Assembly (NCBI RefSeq): GCF_036634195.1
Contig: NZ_JAZIFY010000001.1
Coordinates: 6,334,501 to 6,398,500, forward strand
Source: Streptomyces sp. P9-A4
Lineage (GTDB): Bacteria > Actinomycetota > Actinomycetes > Streptomycetales > Streptomycetaceae
DNA: 64,000 nucleotides
Reading direction: 5' to 3'
Below, piece after piece: positions 17,612-29,278 of the stretch. Positions within the stretch are counted from its first letter, which is position 1. Every line of letters begins with the position of its first letter. Made by a program: the position numbers and the translations under genes. The notes under the pieces are model-generated. The model did no database searches, was not told where the DNA came from, and saw only the letters and a program-made list of their open reading frames with translations.

Positions 17612-19611
<2,000 letters not shown>

Positions 19612-19615
<4 letters not shown>

Positions 19616-20565
19616 CCGCCGAAGCCCCGCTCGTCGCCGTCGAAGCCCTGGCCAGGGCCGAGCGGCTGCGCCCCGGGTCGCGGGTCGCGGTCGTCGCCCC
19701 CAGCGGACCCGTCCCCGAGGAGCGGCTGCGGGCGGGCCTCGCCGTCCTGCGAGGCTGGGACCTGGACCCGGTGGTCGCCCCGCACGTCCTGGACACCCAT
19801 CCCACCCTCGGGTACCTCGCGGGCGCCGACCGGGACCGGGCGCGCGATCTGACCGAGGTCTGGTGCGACCCCTCGGTGGACGCGGTGATCTGCGCCCGGG
19901 GCGGGTTCGGGGTCCAGCGCATGGTGGACCTGGTGGACTGGACGGCGGTCCGGGCGGCCGGGCCCAAGGCCTTCGTCGGCTACAGCGACGTCACCGCCTT
20001 GCACGAGGCGTTCGCCGGACGCGCGGGATACGCCACCCTGCACGGGCCGATGGTCGCCGCCGGCACCTTCCTGTCGGACCCGCGCACCCAGGAGTCGCTG
20101 CGGGCCACGCTGTTCGAACCGGAGTCGGTGCGGACGCTCGGTCTGGACACGGCGCGGACCCTGGTGCCGGGCCGGGCCCGGGGCGTCACGCTCGGCGGCT
20201 GCGTCAGCCTCCTCGCCGCCGACCTCGGCACCCCGTACGGGCGGCCCTCGGCGCGCGGCGGGCTGCTGCTCCTGGAGGACGTGGGCGAGGAGCCGTACCG
20301 GCTCGACCGGGTCCTCACCCAGCTGCTGCGCTCCGGATGGCTGGACGGGGTCGCGGGCGTCGGCCTCGGGTCCTGGGCGGAGTGCGGCCCGTACGAGGAG
20401 GTGCGGGCAGTGCTGGCCGACCGGCTCGGCGGACTCGGGGTGCCGGTCGTCGAGGAGATGGGCTTCGGGCACAGTGAGACGGCGCTGACCCTGCCGTTCG
20501 GCGTGCCCGCCGTACTCGACGCGGACGAGGGCACGCTCACGCTGGACGTACCGGCCCTGCGCTGA
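19612..20565 (+). CDS. S66 LD-carboxypeptidase
   Basis: Serine carboxypeptidase that cuts the L-to-D amide bond, releasing D-Ala from muropeptide tetrapeptides; MccF-type relatives detoxify peptide antibiotics. The 317-residue protein has the start VAVVAPSGPVP, the nucleophile Ser125 in FVGYSDVTALHE, the catalytic Glu in LLLEDVGEEPYRLDR and His in GFGHSETALTLPFG. GTG at 19612 overlaps the previous stop by four bases. Together with the D-aminopeptidase and two general peptidases it forms a set that could degrade L,D-peptides from the cell wall to free amino acids. Confidence 0.93.
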
Positions 20566-20574
20566 GCGCTCGTA

Positions 20575-20657
<83 letters not shown>

Positions 20658-20824
20658 CCGACGCGCGGCCGAGGCGGCACGGGGACGGGGGGAGACCCGA
20701 GGCGCCGGGGTGCGGCCGGGGTATGACCCCCGGGTGCGCCGCCTTCACTGAATCTCCGTCAACAACCTCGGTCGGATGCGTTGACGAGGCCTGACACGTG
20801 TCACAGCATGGGCGTTGCCCAGGT

Positions 20825-20842
20825 ACCTACCAGTCGGTAGGT
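20825..20842. promoter_or_regulatory. TetR-type operator
   Basis: Perfect inverted repeat ACCTACC-agtc-GGTAGGT, 42 bases before the start codon of the secreted hydrolase. The shape (7-bp arms, 4-base centre, ACC..GGT) is typical of TetR-family repressor sites. No TetR gene is adjacent in this window, so the cognate repressor is elsewhere. Confidence 0.6.
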
Positions 20843-20883
20843 GCGGTGGGTCTCTCGGCGTCGTCCTCAGCGTGGAGGTCTCT

Positions 20884-22671
20884 GTGTCCCGTGCCGTGCC
20901 CCGATCCCGCAAGGCCCTCGCGCTCGTGGCCGGAGCGGCCGCGCTCGCCGCGCCCCTCACCCTCGCGGCGCCCGCGAGCGGTGCGGAGAGCACCGCCGGG
21001 GGCTCGTACACCGTGACTCCGCTCCGCTTCACCGTCGAGGCGGGCGGCCGGAGTTGCGCGATCGACGCCGACCTCTACCGGCCGGCGGGAGTGGACGCGG
21101 CTCACCCCGCGCCCGCCGTCCTCGCGACGAACGGCTTCGGCGGCAGCAAGAGCGACGGTTCCACCGACGCCATCGGCAGGGCCTTCGCCGAACGCGGCTA
21201 TGTCGGCCTGGTCTACTCGGGCCTCGGCTTCGGGAAGACGGGCTGTCTGGTCTCCCTCGACGACCCGGAGATCGACGGCCGCGCCGCCGCGAGGCTCGTG
21301 GACTTCCTCGGCGGGGTGGGGGCCGCCGACGACGGCACCCGCGTCGACTTCGTCACCAGGGACGGCGGCGGCGCCGGTGACCCGCGTGTCGGCATGATCG
21401 GCGGCTCCTACGGCGGCGCCGTGCAGCTCGCCGCCGCCTCCGTCGACGACCGCATCGACGCCCTCGTCCCCCTCATCACCTGGAACGACCTCGCCTACTC
21501 CCTGGCCCCCAACGCCGCCGACCGCGCCACCCCGGGCGTCTTCAAATGGCAGTGGGCCAACGGGTTCTACCTGATGGGGGAGGGGCAGCCGCTGCTCGTC
21601 CCGTCCCTCGACCCGAGCAGGATCAACTCACTCGGCTGTCTGCACTTCGTCACCGACGCCTGCGACACCGTGGGCCTCCTCAACTCCGGGCGCTACCCGG
21701 CGGCCGAGACCGAGCGGATGCTGACGTACGCCCGCAGCGTCTCCCCGGTGTCGTACCTGGACAGGATCACGGCCCCCACGCTGATCGTCCAGGGCCAGTC
21801 CGACAGCCTCTTCAACCTCAACGAGGCACGGGCCACCTACGACCGGCTGCGGAAGCGCGGTGTCGACACCCGGATGATCTGGCAGTCCTGGGGCCACAGC
21901 GGCGGCCAGAAGCCGGGTGAACTGGACCTGGGGCAGGGGAACCTGGAGACCAGCTACGTCGGGCAGCGGGTGCTGGCCTGGTTCGACCGCCATCTGCGGA
22001 AGAACACGACGGCGGACACCGGGCCCGCGTTCGCCTGGTACCGCGACTGGGAGAGCGGCTACGGCACGGCGGCCGGGGTTCCGGCGCTCAGCCAGCGGCT
22101 GTACCTCTCCGGCGACGGCAAGCTCGTCGACAACCGTACGAAGGTGGCGCGGGGCTCCCGCTCGTACGGCAACTGGCTGATCGCGACGAGCCATTCGGAA
22201 TCCTCGCTCGCCGGAATGATCGGGCTGCCCGACCCGCGCCCGTACGACACCCCGGGGACGTACCTCGGCTGGAGCAGCGCCCCGCTCACCGAGCCCGTCG
22301 ACCTGGTCGGCGCCCCGAAGGCCACCCTGAAGGTCGTGTCACCGGCGACCGAGCGGGTCCAGGGCTCCGGTGACGCCGCCGACAAGCTGGTGCTCTTCGC
22401 CAAGCTCTACGACGTCGCCCCCGACGGCACCAAGACCCTGGTCAACCGCCTGGTCGCACCGGTTCGGGTACCGGACGTGACACGCCCCTTCACGGTCGAA
22501 CTGCCCGCCGTGGTCCACCGCTACGAGACCGGCCACCGTCTGGAACTGGTGATCGCGGCAAGCGACACGGCGTACGCCGGCAACCGGGGCGTCAAGCCGG
22601 TCACGGTCGTCAACGCCCCCGAAGACACCGGAATGCTCGAACTCCCCCTGGTCCGGGGGAAGGTGGGATGA
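20884..22671 (+). CDS. Secreted CocE/NonD family hydrolase (X-Pro dipeptidyl-peptidase fold)
   Basis: Extracellular serine hydrolase of 595 residues. The signal peptide is SRKALALVAGAAALAAPLTL then AAPASGA. The alpha/beta hydrolase domain has the nucleophile Ser175 in IGGSYGGAVQLAAA, an acid in IVQGQSDSLFN and a catalytic His in WGHSGG. A C-terminal jelly-roll domain (about residues 400-595) is of the type seen in PepX and CocE. Members hydrolyse peptides after proline, esters or acylated compounds; this one cannot be assigned further. GTG 20884 follows GGAGG at 20874-20878. The palindrome upstream suggests repression by a TetR protein. Confidence 0.92.
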   Translation: MSRAVPRSRKALALVAGAAALAAPLTLAAPASGAESTAGGSYTVTPLRFTVEAGGRSCAIDADLYRPAGVDAAHPAPAVLATNGFGGSKSDGSTDAIGRAFAERGYVGLVYSGLGFGKTGCLVSLDDPEIDGRAAARLVDFLGGVGAADDGTRVDFVTRDGGGAGDPRVGMIGGSYGGAVQLAAASVDDRIDALVPLITWNDLAYSLAPNAADRATPGVFKWQWANGFYLMGEGQPLLVPSLDPSRINSLGCLHFVTDACDTVGLLNSGRYPAAETERMLTYARSVSPVSYLDRITAPTLIVQGQSDSLFNLNEARATYDRLRKRGVDTRMIWQSWGHSGGQKPGELDLGQGNLETSYVGQRVLAWFDRHLRKNTTADTGPAFAWYRDWESGYGTAAGVPALSQRLYLSGDGKLVDNRTKVARGSRSYGNWLIATSHSESSLAGMIGLPDPRPYDTPGTYLGWSSAPLTEPVDLVGAPKATLKVVSPATERVQGSGDAADKLVLFAKLYDVAPDGTKTLVNRLVAPVRVPDVTRPFTVELPAVVHRYETGHRLELVIAASDTAYAGNRGVKPVTVVNAPEDTGMLELPLVRGKVG

Positions 22672-22739
22672 GAGTCGTGCGATGACCACTCGGCAGCCCT
22701 GCCGGGGCGAGGACCTGGAGTCGATGCGCTCGTGAGGGG

Positions 22740-22778
22740 TACGGGGGGCAGGAGGGCGTTGCGCTCCTGCCCCCCGTA
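22740..22778. terminator. Bidirectional terminator between convergent genes
   Basis: Stem of at least 15 bp (22740-22754 with 22764-22778), extendable by two or three pairs, with a nine-base loop, midway between the convergent hydrolase and adenosine deaminase genes. Confidence 0.85.
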
Positions 22779-22791
22779 CCTCCTGGGCGGT

Positions 22792-23880
22792 CTAGAGAGC
22801 CGCGTAGCCCGGACGGACGACCTCGTCTATGAGGCGGCGGCGCTCCGGGAGGGGGAGGAAGGCGGCGTCCAGAGCGGCGACGGTGAACTCCTCGAAGACC
22901 TCCGCGCCGTAGCCGAACGCGTCCACCATGTGCTGGAACTCCTCGCTCATGGTGGTGCCGGAGACCAGCCGGTTGTCCGTGTTGAGCGTGATCCGGAAAC
23001 CGAGGCGGCGCAGCTCGTCGATCGGGTGCGAGGCGTAGTCCTTCGACGCGCCCGTCTGGAGGTTCGAGGTCGGGCAGACCTCCAGGGCGATGCGGTTGTC
23101 ACGGACGTACGAGGCCAGCCGGCCCAGCGTGCCGTCCTCGGCGATGTCGTCCGTGATCCGCACGCCGTGGCCGATCCGCTCCGTGCCGCAGACCTGCACG
23201 GCCTCGTGGATCGACTCCGCGCCGACGGCCTCGCCCGCGTGGATCGTGAAGTGGCAGTTCTCCCGCTTCAGGTGCTGGAAGGCGGCGAGGTGGCGGGCCG
23301 GAGGGTTGCCGATCTCACCGCCCGCGATGTCGAAGCCGGCCACTCCCTTGTCCCGGTGCGCGACCGTGAGCCGCGCGATCTCCAGGGACCGGTCCGTGTG
23401 GCGCATCCCGGTCAGTAGCGTACGGACGGTGATCCGGCCGCCGGACCGGCGCTCGCCCTCGCGGAAGCCCTCGTTCACCGCCTCCACGACCTCGTCGAGC
23501 GTGAGCCCGCCTTCGAGGTGCTGCTCGGGGGCGTAGCGGATCTCCGCGTAGACGACACCGTCCGCCGCCAGGTCCTCGGCGCACTCGGCCGCGATGCGCG
23601 TGAGCGCCTCGCGGGTCTGCATCACCGCGCAGGTGTGGGCGAAGGTCTCCAGGTAGCGCTCCAGCGAACCGGAGTCGGCGGCGTCCCGGAACCAGACCGC
23701 GAGCGCGGCCGGATCCTCGGTCGGCAGCGCGGTGTAGCCGCACTCACGCGCCAGCTCGACGATGGTCGCCGGGCGCAGGCCACCGTCGAGGTGGTCGTGG
23801 AGGACGGCCTTGGGGGCCCGGCGGATCCACTCGGAGACGGTGGTGGCGGCGGGCGTGGCAGGGTTGTCAGACAAGTGCAT
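22792..23880 (-). CDS. add: Adenosine deaminase
   Basis: Zinc hydrolase that converts adenosine to inosine in purine salvage. The 362-residue protein shows the metal motif LHDHLDGG (about residues 29-36), [11 protein letters not shown], the catalytic region FTIHAGEA with the key Glu, GHGVRITDD, and the last metal motif [11 protein letters not shown] 23880 fits the family N-terminal length, but no ribosome site precedes it, so the mRNA may be leaderless or weakly translated. Codons 3-6 contain the palindrome shared with the GntR promoter. Terminates at the hairpin 22740-22778. Confidence 0.95.
   Translation of the reverse strand: MHLSDNPATPAATTVSEWIRRAPKAVLHDHLDGGLRPATIVELARECGYTALPTEDPAALAVWFRDAADSGSLERYLETFAHTCAVMQTREALTRIAAECAEDLAADGVVYAEIRYAPEQHLEGGLTLDEVVEAVNEGFREGERRSGGRITVRTLLTGMRHTDRSLEIARLTVAHRDKGVAGFDIAGGEIGNPPARHLAAFQHLKRENCHFTIHAGEAVGAESIHEAVQVCGTERIGHGVRITDDIAEDGTLGRLASYVRDNRIALEVCPTSNLQTGASKDYASHPIDELRRLGFRITLNTDNRLVSGTTMSEEFQHMVDAFGYGAEVFEEFTVAALDAAFLPLPERRRLIDEVVRPGYAAL
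23864..23874. promoter_or_regulatory. Putative GntR operator copy 1 (start of add)
   Basis: TTGTC-a-GACAA, a perfect 5-1-5 palindrome covering codons 3-6 of add. The same 11 bases occur in inverted orientation at 24959-24969. Confidence 0.45.
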
Positions 23881-24058
23881 GGCGGGGAAGTGTACGCGAA
23901 GGGGGAACGGGGTGCTGTGACGGGCCCGACAGGGGGGCGGGGGTCGAGGGGGGCGGGGGTGAAGGAGGGGGAGGCCGGCCGACGGGGATCGGTGGTGGAT
24001 GGGGGCAGCGCGGCGGTGAGGCGGGACCGCGGGGCGCGCTCTGCGAGGCGGGCTCGGC

Positions 24059-24877
24059 TCAGTGGGACTGGAGTACGGGCAGCGCCGGCGCGCCCGTCGG
24101 CAGCATGTGCTTCGCGGCCATGACCGGGGTGTCCCCGACCCGTACGACCTGCGTGACCAGCACGGCGGGAGTGTCCGCCGGGCGCCGCAGCTGCTCCCCC
24201 CGCCGCCGCCCCAGCAGCGTCGCCGTGATCCCGCTGTGGGCGCCGAGCGCGGTCTCGCGCGAGGCCCCGAGCAGCACCGAGAGCATCGAGACCGCAGCGG
24301 AACCGTGCTTGCCCGTCCCGCCGTCCGTGCCGGTGCCATTGCCCCTGGCCGCGCCCGTGCGCGACTCCTTCTCCACCGCCCGCAGCGCCCGCGCGAACTC
24401 CGGGTGCACCCGGTCGAGCAGCTCGTCGGGTGCCGCCCACTCGTGGCTCAGCGCCGCCGCCGCCGCGCCCTCCCCGGTGAGGACCGACTCCCAGAACCTG
24501 AGCTCGGCGCGGGCCGGGGCCAGCAGGTGCTGGGTGGTGAAGTCGGTCGGCTCCTCGACCGTCCGCACCAGCGCCCGTACCCGCAGCGGCGTCCCCGCCC
24601 CGATCAGCTCCTCCAGTGGCTGGACCTGCTCGAACCCGCGCCGGGGCGGCCGGTCGTTGACGGTCCGGCCCACCCCGCGCCGTACGCTCAGCAGCCCGTC
24701 CTCCTGGAGCAGCAGCAGCGCCTCGCGCAGGGCCGGCCGGCTGACGCCCAGCTCCGCCGCGAGCTTCGGTTCGGAGGGGAGCGTCGACCCCGGCGGGTAG
24801 GTGCCGTCGTGCACGGCGTCCGCGATCCGCTCGTAGAGGGCCACTACCGGTCGCCGCCGGTGTCCGCTGACCGCCAC
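24059..24877 (-). CDS. GntR family regulator with UTRA domain (HutC subfamily)
   Basis: Transcription factor of 272 residues. The winged HTH is at residues about 10-75: [40 protein letters not shown] and the wing [11 protein letters not shown]. The effector-binding UTRA domain follows, with a Gly/Thr-rich insert near residue 190 ([14 protein letters not shown]). GTG 24877 is chosen because GAGGAG lies at 24883-24888; an upstream in-frame ATG at 24943 lacks such a site. It lies 179 bases upstream of add on the same strand and probably controls it and itself, through the shared palindrome. The effector is likely a sugar, nucleoside or amino-acid derivative. Confidence 0.92.
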   Translation of the reverse strand: MAVSGHRRRPVVALYERIADAVHDGTYPPGSTLPSEPKLAAELGVSRPALREALLLLQEDGLLSVRRGVGRTVNDRPPRRGFEQVQPLEELIGAGTPLRVRALVRTVEEPTDFTTQHLLAPARAELRFWESVLTGEGAAAAALSHEWAAPDELLDRVHPEFARALRAVEKESRTGAARGNGTGTDGGTGKHGSAAVSMLSVLLGASRETALGAHSGITATLLGRRRGEQLRRPADTPAVLVTQVVRVGDTPVMAAKHMLPTGAPALPVLQSH

Positions 24878-24958
24878 GGCCGCTCCTCGTCTCGATGCCG
24901 GTGCTCGGTTCCGGCGCTCGGTTCCGCCGGTGTCCGGCACCACGGTAGTCGGCCCGCG

Positions 24959-24969
24959 TTGTCTGACAA
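24959..24969. promoter_or_regulatory. Putative GntR operator copy 2 (GntR/LapA divergent promoter)
   Basis: TTGTC-t-GACAA, inverted copy of 23864-23874, 82 bases upstream of the GntR start. On the minus strand TTGTCA could itself be a -35 box, with TACCGT 16 bases further as -10, so binding here would give autoregulation. Confidence 0.5.
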
Positions 24970-25079
24970 GTCACCCGTACGGCGGCTCATGCCGTCACGG
25001 GGAGGTCCCACCCGCATCATTCTGGTCCCACGGCGGTGGCCGGGTACGACCGATGCCACGACGGAGGAGAGGGCCGCGC

Positions 25080-25331
25080 ATGAGTCCCAAGGGCACGTCA
25101 CGGACATCGGGCGGAGGCAGGTCCGGGCTCGCCGAATCCTTGACGCCGGGCCGGATCGCGATGATCGTCGTCGCGATCCTCACTCTCGTCTTCATCTTCG
25201 AGAACACCGGTGAGGTCAGGATCCGGCTCCTGATCCCCCAGGTGTCGATGCCGCTCTACGTGGCCCTGCTGGCGACCGCGCTGCTCGGCGGCGTCTGCGG
25301 GTACTACGTCGCCGCACGGAGGCGGAAGTGA
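25080..25331 (+). CDS. LapA-like small membrane protein (DUF1049)
   Basis: An 83-residue protein with a basic N-terminus and two membrane segments: IAMIVVAILTLVFIFEN (about residues 27-43) and MPLYVALLATALLGGVCGYY (about 57-76), separated by EVRIRLLIP, the arrangement of the lipopolysaccharide-assembly protein A domain found widely in bacteria. In actinobacteria the role is unknown. ATG 25080 follows GGAGAG. Its stop overlaps the GTG of the following gene, so the two are made together. Confidence 0.85.
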   Translation: MSPKGTSRTSGGGRSGLAESLTPGRIAMIVVAILTLVFIFENTGEVRIRLLIPQVSMPLYVALLATALLGGVCGYYVAARRRK

Positions 25332-25678
25332 GGCGGCGCGCCGTCGTGGGCGCGGGAGCCGTCCTCGCGCTGGCCGCCGTGGCCGTCAGCTCGGCGGAGG
25401 AGGCCGCCGCGCCGGACGGCGAGGCCGGGACCCGCCCGATGCCGGACTTCCTCGGTCGGGGCCTGTGGCGGGTCTTCACCCGGCTGGACCGCCGTACCCG
25501 GCTCGACGTCCACGATGTGAGCGGGCGGGACCGGCGGGTGCTCTGGCCGCCGAGGTGGCAGGTGTGCACGCAGTACCCGGCGGCGGGCACGGGCCTGGAC
25601 CGGCGGACCACGGTGATGATCGGAGTCGTCCGCAAGGGCGAGACCTGCCCGGCACGGGTACGGACGGCCCGGCGCTGA
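25328..25678 (+). CDS. Exported protein with a PASTA-like domain
   Basis: 116 residues. The N-terminus (RRRAVVGAGAVLALAAVAVS) is a signal peptide or anchor. The remainder has the pattern of the single PASTA-like domain of small actinobacterial exported proteins: PDFLGRGLWRVFTRL, then WQVCTQYPAAGTGLDRRTTV and a final GETCP, with the two cysteines likely forming a disulfide. PASTA domains bind peptidoglycan fragments or beta-lactams. GTG start overlaps the LapA-like stop by four bases. Convergent with the thioesterase gene, 64 bases away. Confidence 0.75.
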   Translation: MRRRAVVGAGAVLALAAVAVSSAEEAAAPDGEAGTRPMPDFLGRGLWRVFTRLDRRTRLDVHDVSGRDRRVLWPPRWQVCTQYPAAGTGLDRRTTVMIGVVRKGETCPARVRTARR

Positions 25679-25742
25679 GGGGGCGGCGGCCGGGGAGTGG
25701 CCGCAGACGTCCGGCCGTCCGGCGTACGGCGACTCCCGCCGC

Positions 25743-26546
25743 TCAGCCCCGCGGCTGCGGCCGGACCGTGAGGATCTGCTCGGCGCGCCCGACGGGGCCG
25801 TCGACATCGTGCAGGACGCTGCTCGTCAGCCCCTGCCCCGTCGGGCCGAACGTGGCGGTGGTGTCCAGACCGGTCCACGGGCCGCGCGGCTGCCGGTGCA
25901 GATGGATCGTCAGGTCGAGGTTCGGGAACATCCACGCGGTCGGGTCCTGCTGCACGGCGATGCCGTTCGCCGTGTCCACGAGCGCGATGTACGAGGCGAG
26001 GGGGCTGCTCGGTTCGCCCGCGACCAGGTCCAGGGACGAGGACACCCAGGCCGTCGTGCGGCCCCTGCGGGCCGGGGGCGTACGACGGACGTCGATGGAG
26101 GACACGTAACCGCCGCCCCATGCCGCACCCATCGCCCACGGTTCGAGCGTGTCGGGGGCCGGGAGCGGCTCGACGGGGCTGTCCGCGACGGAGGAGGTGT
26201 CGAGCGAGGCCAGCAGCCAGGCGCGGGCGCGGACGACCGGGCGGCCGTCGATGAGCACGACGGCTTCGAGGAGTTCGATGGTCCGGCCGGGGCGTACCGT
26301 CTCGACGGTGATCTCGCACTCGTCGAGGGCGATACGGCCGAGGATGTCGTAGCTGATCCTGGCGAGCGCCAGGTTCCCGGGCCGCCGCGCGAGGTACCGG
26401 TCGATCTCGTGCGCGACGAGCCCGGCGAGGGGGCTGAAGTGCTGTTCGTCGGCGCTCCACGCGCCGCCGGCGTGGGCCGTGGGCTTGTGGCGGTTCTCGC
26501 CGGTCCGCTCGTAGTAGCTCTCGCGCGCGACGATGCCGGTGGTCAC
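25743..26546 (-). CDS. Acyl-CoA thioesterase family protein (double hotdog)
   Basis: 267 residues with two hotdog halves of the TesB type. The first half contains FSPLAGLVAHEIDRYLARR and ARISYDILGRIALDECEI; the second WMFPNLDLTIHLHRQPRGPW followed by LDTTATFGPTGQGLTSSVLHD, where the Asp and Thr/Gln active-site positions of TesB-like enzymes are expected. It would hydrolyse acyl-CoA to free acid and CoA. GTG at 26546 is the first suitable start. It stands alone between two convergent/divergent neighbours. Confidence 0.85.
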   Translation of the reverse strand: MTTGIVARESYYERTGENRHKPTAHAGGAWSADEQHFSPLAGLVAHEIDRYLARRPGNLALARISYDILGRIALDECEITVETVRPGRTIELLEAVVLIDGRPVVRARAWLLASLDTSSVADSPVEPLPAPDTLEPWAMGAAWGGGYVSSIDVRRTPPARRGRTTAWVSSSLDLVAGEPSSPLASYIALVDTANGIAVQQDPTAWMFPNLDLTIHLHRQPRGPWTGLDTTATFGPTGQGLTSSVLHDVDGPVGRAEQILTVRPQPRG

Positions 26547-26674
26547 GGGATCGGTCTCCTCGAACAGGGGGCGTAGACGCGTACACCAGGAAAGATGTAT
26601 TGCTCAATCATCCTAGGGAGTACGGCTCCGGGAGGCCATCGTGATCCACGGCACAGTGGTGCGGGTCCCGCCGC

Positions 26675-27007
26675 TCAGCGCTTGTAGTTGATCTTCATCG
26701 TGTCGAGGTCGGTCACGGTCGAGCGCAGCCCCTTGTACCCGTGTCCCAGCTCCCCGAGCGCCGTCTCCACCCGGTCCTCCGCGAGCGCGCCCGCCATCTC
26801 GTCGCCGTCGGCGGCGTCGGAGACGACGACCAGGCGGTACGAGAAGTGCTTCAGCGTACGGTCGTAGGCGAGCGAACCCTCCTCCGTGAACTGCATCGCG
26901 GTCAGCCCGTGCCGGTCCACCTCGGCGAGCAGCCGGGAGCGGCTCTCCTCCGAAAGACCGTCGAACGTGCCGCGCACGATGACCCGGTAGGTGTGCTGCG
27001 TGCCCAT
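26675..27007 (-). CDS. DUF6204 family protein
   Basis: 110-residue conserved actinobacterial protein, beginning GTQHTYRVIVRGTFDGLSEE and ending STVTDLDTMKINYKR. It is a small alpha/beta protein with no known activity, no signal peptide and no catalytic motif. ATG 27007 follows GGGAG eight bases upstream; an ATG at 27028 is the alternative. I am sure it is a gene and cannot give a function. Confidence 0.82.
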   Translation of the reverse strand: MGTQHTYRVIVRGTFDGLSEESRSRLLAEVDRHGLTAMQFTEEGSLAYDRTLKHFSYRLVVVSDAADGDEMAGALAEDRVETALGELGHGYKGLRSTVTDLDTMKINYKR

Positions 27008-27188
27008 TCCTCGTACTCCCAGTGCCATGGTTCCCCGGCGGCCGGGCGGCGCGCCGACCCTCCACCCTAGGTGCCTCCTCCCCGCGACGCCCGGGGATTT
27101 CCGTCCCCCGCCCCCGCCCCGCGCCTTTGCCGAAGCCTGACGTGGAGAACCCCTGGTCAGGACGGGCCCCGGCGTGTTCCATGGATCA

Positions 27189-29210
27189 ATGACGACCGTA
27201 CGACGTGCCGTACTGACGCTGCCCGCGGCCCCGTTGGGCCCGGACAACCCCCTTCCCGCACTGCGGGCCCCCGCCGGTGCCGGGGCCCACGCGGTCGACG
27301 CGCGGACCCTCGCGGGACTCCCGCGCGACATGGCCCGGGGCATCGGACGGGCGCCCCTGCGCAGTCTGCTGCCCGCCCCCGTGCGCGACGGCTACGGCCG
27401 TGAGCGCACCCCCGCGGACATCGACACGATCGTGATCGAGAACGACCGCCTCCGGGTGACCGTGCTCCCGGGTCTCGGCGGCCGGATCCACTCCCTCCTG
27501 CACAAGCCCACCGGACGTGAACTCCTCTACCGCAACCCGGTGTTCCAGCCCGCCGCCTTCGCGCTCAACGGCGCCTGGTTCTCCGGCGGCATCGAGTGGA
27601 ACATCGGCGCCACCGGCCACACCACCCTGTCCTGCTCGCCGCTCCACGCGGCGACCGTCCGCGCGCCCGACGGCGGGCCGATGCTCCGCCTCTGGGAGTG
27701 GGAGCGGCTGCGCGACCTGCCCTTCCAGGTCGACCTGTGGCTTCCGGAGGGCTCCGACTTCCTGTACGTCGGGGTCCGGATCCGCAACCCCCACGAGCGC
27801 GTCGCCCCGGTCTACTGGTGGTCCAACACGGCCGTCCCCGAGGACCGCAGGGTCCTCGCGCCCGCCGAGGCGGCCTGGCATCACGGCTACGACGGAGGGC
27901 TGCACCGGGTTTCCGTACCGTCCACCGAGGACGGCGTCGACCGCACGTACCCGCTGAACAGTCGCCACGCCGCCGACTGGTTCTACGACCTGCCCGAGGA
28001 GCGGCGCCGCTGGATCGCCGCGCTCGACCCGGACGGCTCGGGACTCGTCCAGACCTCCACGGGCCCGCTGCGCGGACGCAAGCTCTTCGTATGGGGGACC
28101 GGGCGGGGCGGCCGGCGCTGGCAGGAGTGGCTGACGGAACCCGGCACGCCCGGATACGCCGAGATCCAGGCCGGGCTCGCCCGGACCCAGCTGGAACACC
28201 TGGAGCTCGCGGGCGGCGAGGAGTTCAGCTGGCTGGAGGCGTACGGACCGCTCGCCGCCGACCCCGCCACGGCACTCGGCGACGACTGGACGGCGGCCCG
28301 CGCCGACGTGGAACAGCGACTGGCCGGCGCGCTGCCAGGGGCGGCGGTCGACGCCGCCTACGCGGCCTGGCGCGAGGGTGCGGCCGACACCGCGCCGGTG
28401 GAGGTGCTCGCGGTCGGCTCCGGCTGGGGAGCCCTCGAAGTCCTGCGCGGGGAACTGGAGCTGCCCGGAACGCCGTTCCCCGAGTCGACCCTCGGGCCGG
28501 AGCAGCGGCCGTGGCGCGAACTGCTCCGGACCGGCGTCCTGCCGCCGCCGTCACCGGGTGCGGCGCCGGGCGCACCGCTGGTCGCGGGGCCCTGGCGGGA
28601 CATGCTGGAGACCGCCCCGGCGGATCCGTCCACGGAGTACCACCTCGGCATCGCCCAGTGGCACGCCGGTGACCGGGCCCAGGCGGTACGCAGCTGGGAG
28701 CGGGGCCTGAAGCAGGCGAAGGAGCGCTGGCCGCTGCTCCACTGCCTGGCCGTGGCCGACGAGGAGGACGGGCACCCGGAGCGGGCGGCCGACAGGTTCG
28801 TGGAGGCCTTCGAGGACTACGCGGAGCGTGCGGGCCATGCGGATCGTGCGGAGTTCGGCGGGCGTACGGGCTTCGGTGAAGGACCCGGGAGCGAGACGCG
28901 CGCCGCCGCCGTCGGTGCGGCCCTCGGGCGCGAGGCCGTGGCGGCGCTGCTCGCCAACGGCCGGGCGGACAGGGCCCGGAAGCTCTGGTCGGGGCTGCCG
29001 GAAGAGGTCCGGGGGAGCGGGGCGTTCCGGCTCCTGGAGATCCGGATCCTGCTCGCCGAGGGCAGGCCGGAGGCGGCGCGCGCGGTCTTCTACGAGGGCT
29101 TCGAGGTGGCGGACCTGCGCGAAGGCGCCGAGATCCTGGATGAGCTGTGGGCGCGGATCACCGATGAACCACTGCCGGACGCCTATGAGTTCAGGATGCG
29201 CCCCAGCTGA
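27189..29210 (+). CDS. DUF5107 protein with TPR-like C-terminus
   Basis: 673 residues. Residues about 75-360 form a beta-sandwich of the galactose-mutarotase type named DUF5107: ENDRLRVTVLPGLGGRIHSL, FSGGIEWNIGATGHT, VYWWSNTAVPEDRRVLAPAE and GRKLFVWGTGRGGRRW. From about 465 on come helical TPR-like pairs (EYHLGIAQWHAGDRAQAVRS, GREAVAALLANGRADRARKL). These proteins are thought to act on or sense carbohydrates; no reaction is known. ATG 27189 is preferred to GTG 27174; neither has a strong ribosome site. A hairpin terminator follows at 29249. Confidence 0.88.
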   Translation: MTTVRRAVLTLPAAPLGPDNPLPALRAPAGAGAHAVDARTLAGLPRDMARGIGRAPLRSLLPAPVRDGYGRERTPADIDTIVIENDRLRVTVLPGLGGRIHSLLHKPTGRELLYRNPVFQPAAFALNGAWFSGGIEWNIGATGHTTLSCSPLHAATVRAPDGGPMLRLWEWERLRDLPFQVDLWLPEGSDFLYVGVRIRNPHERVAPVYWWSNTAVPEDRRVLAPAEAAWHHGYDGGLHRVSVPSTEDGVDRTYPLNSRHAADWFYDLPEERRRWIAALDPDGSGLVQTSTGPLRGRKLFVWGTGRGGRRWQEWLTEPGTPGYAEIQAGLARTQLEHLELAGGEEFSWLEAYGPLAADPATALGDDWTAARADVEQRLAGALPGAAVDAAYAAWREGAADTAPVEVLAVGSGWGALEVLRGELELPGTPFPESTLGPEQRPWRELLRTGVLPPPSPGAAPGAPLVAGPWRDMLETAPADPSTEYHLGIAQWHAGDRAQAVRSWERGLKQAKERWPLLHCLAVADEEDGHPERAADRFVEAFEDYAERAGHADRAEFGGRTGFGEGPGSETRAAAVGAALGREAVAALLANGRADRARKLWSGLPEEVRGSGAFRLLEIRILLAEGRPEAARAVFYEGFEVADLREGAEILDELWARITDEPLPDAYEFRMRPS

Positions 29211-29248
29211 CGCGCGGGCCGGCACGCGGACGTCCGCGAGCCGAGGCC

Positions 29249-29278
29249 GCGGCCGGGTCCCCTCGGGGGCCCGGCCGC
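29249..29278 (+). terminator. Terminator of the DUF5107 gene
   Basis: GC-rich stem of 13 pairs with one G.T pair (29249-29261 with 29266-29278), 39 bases after the stop codon. Confidence 0.7.
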
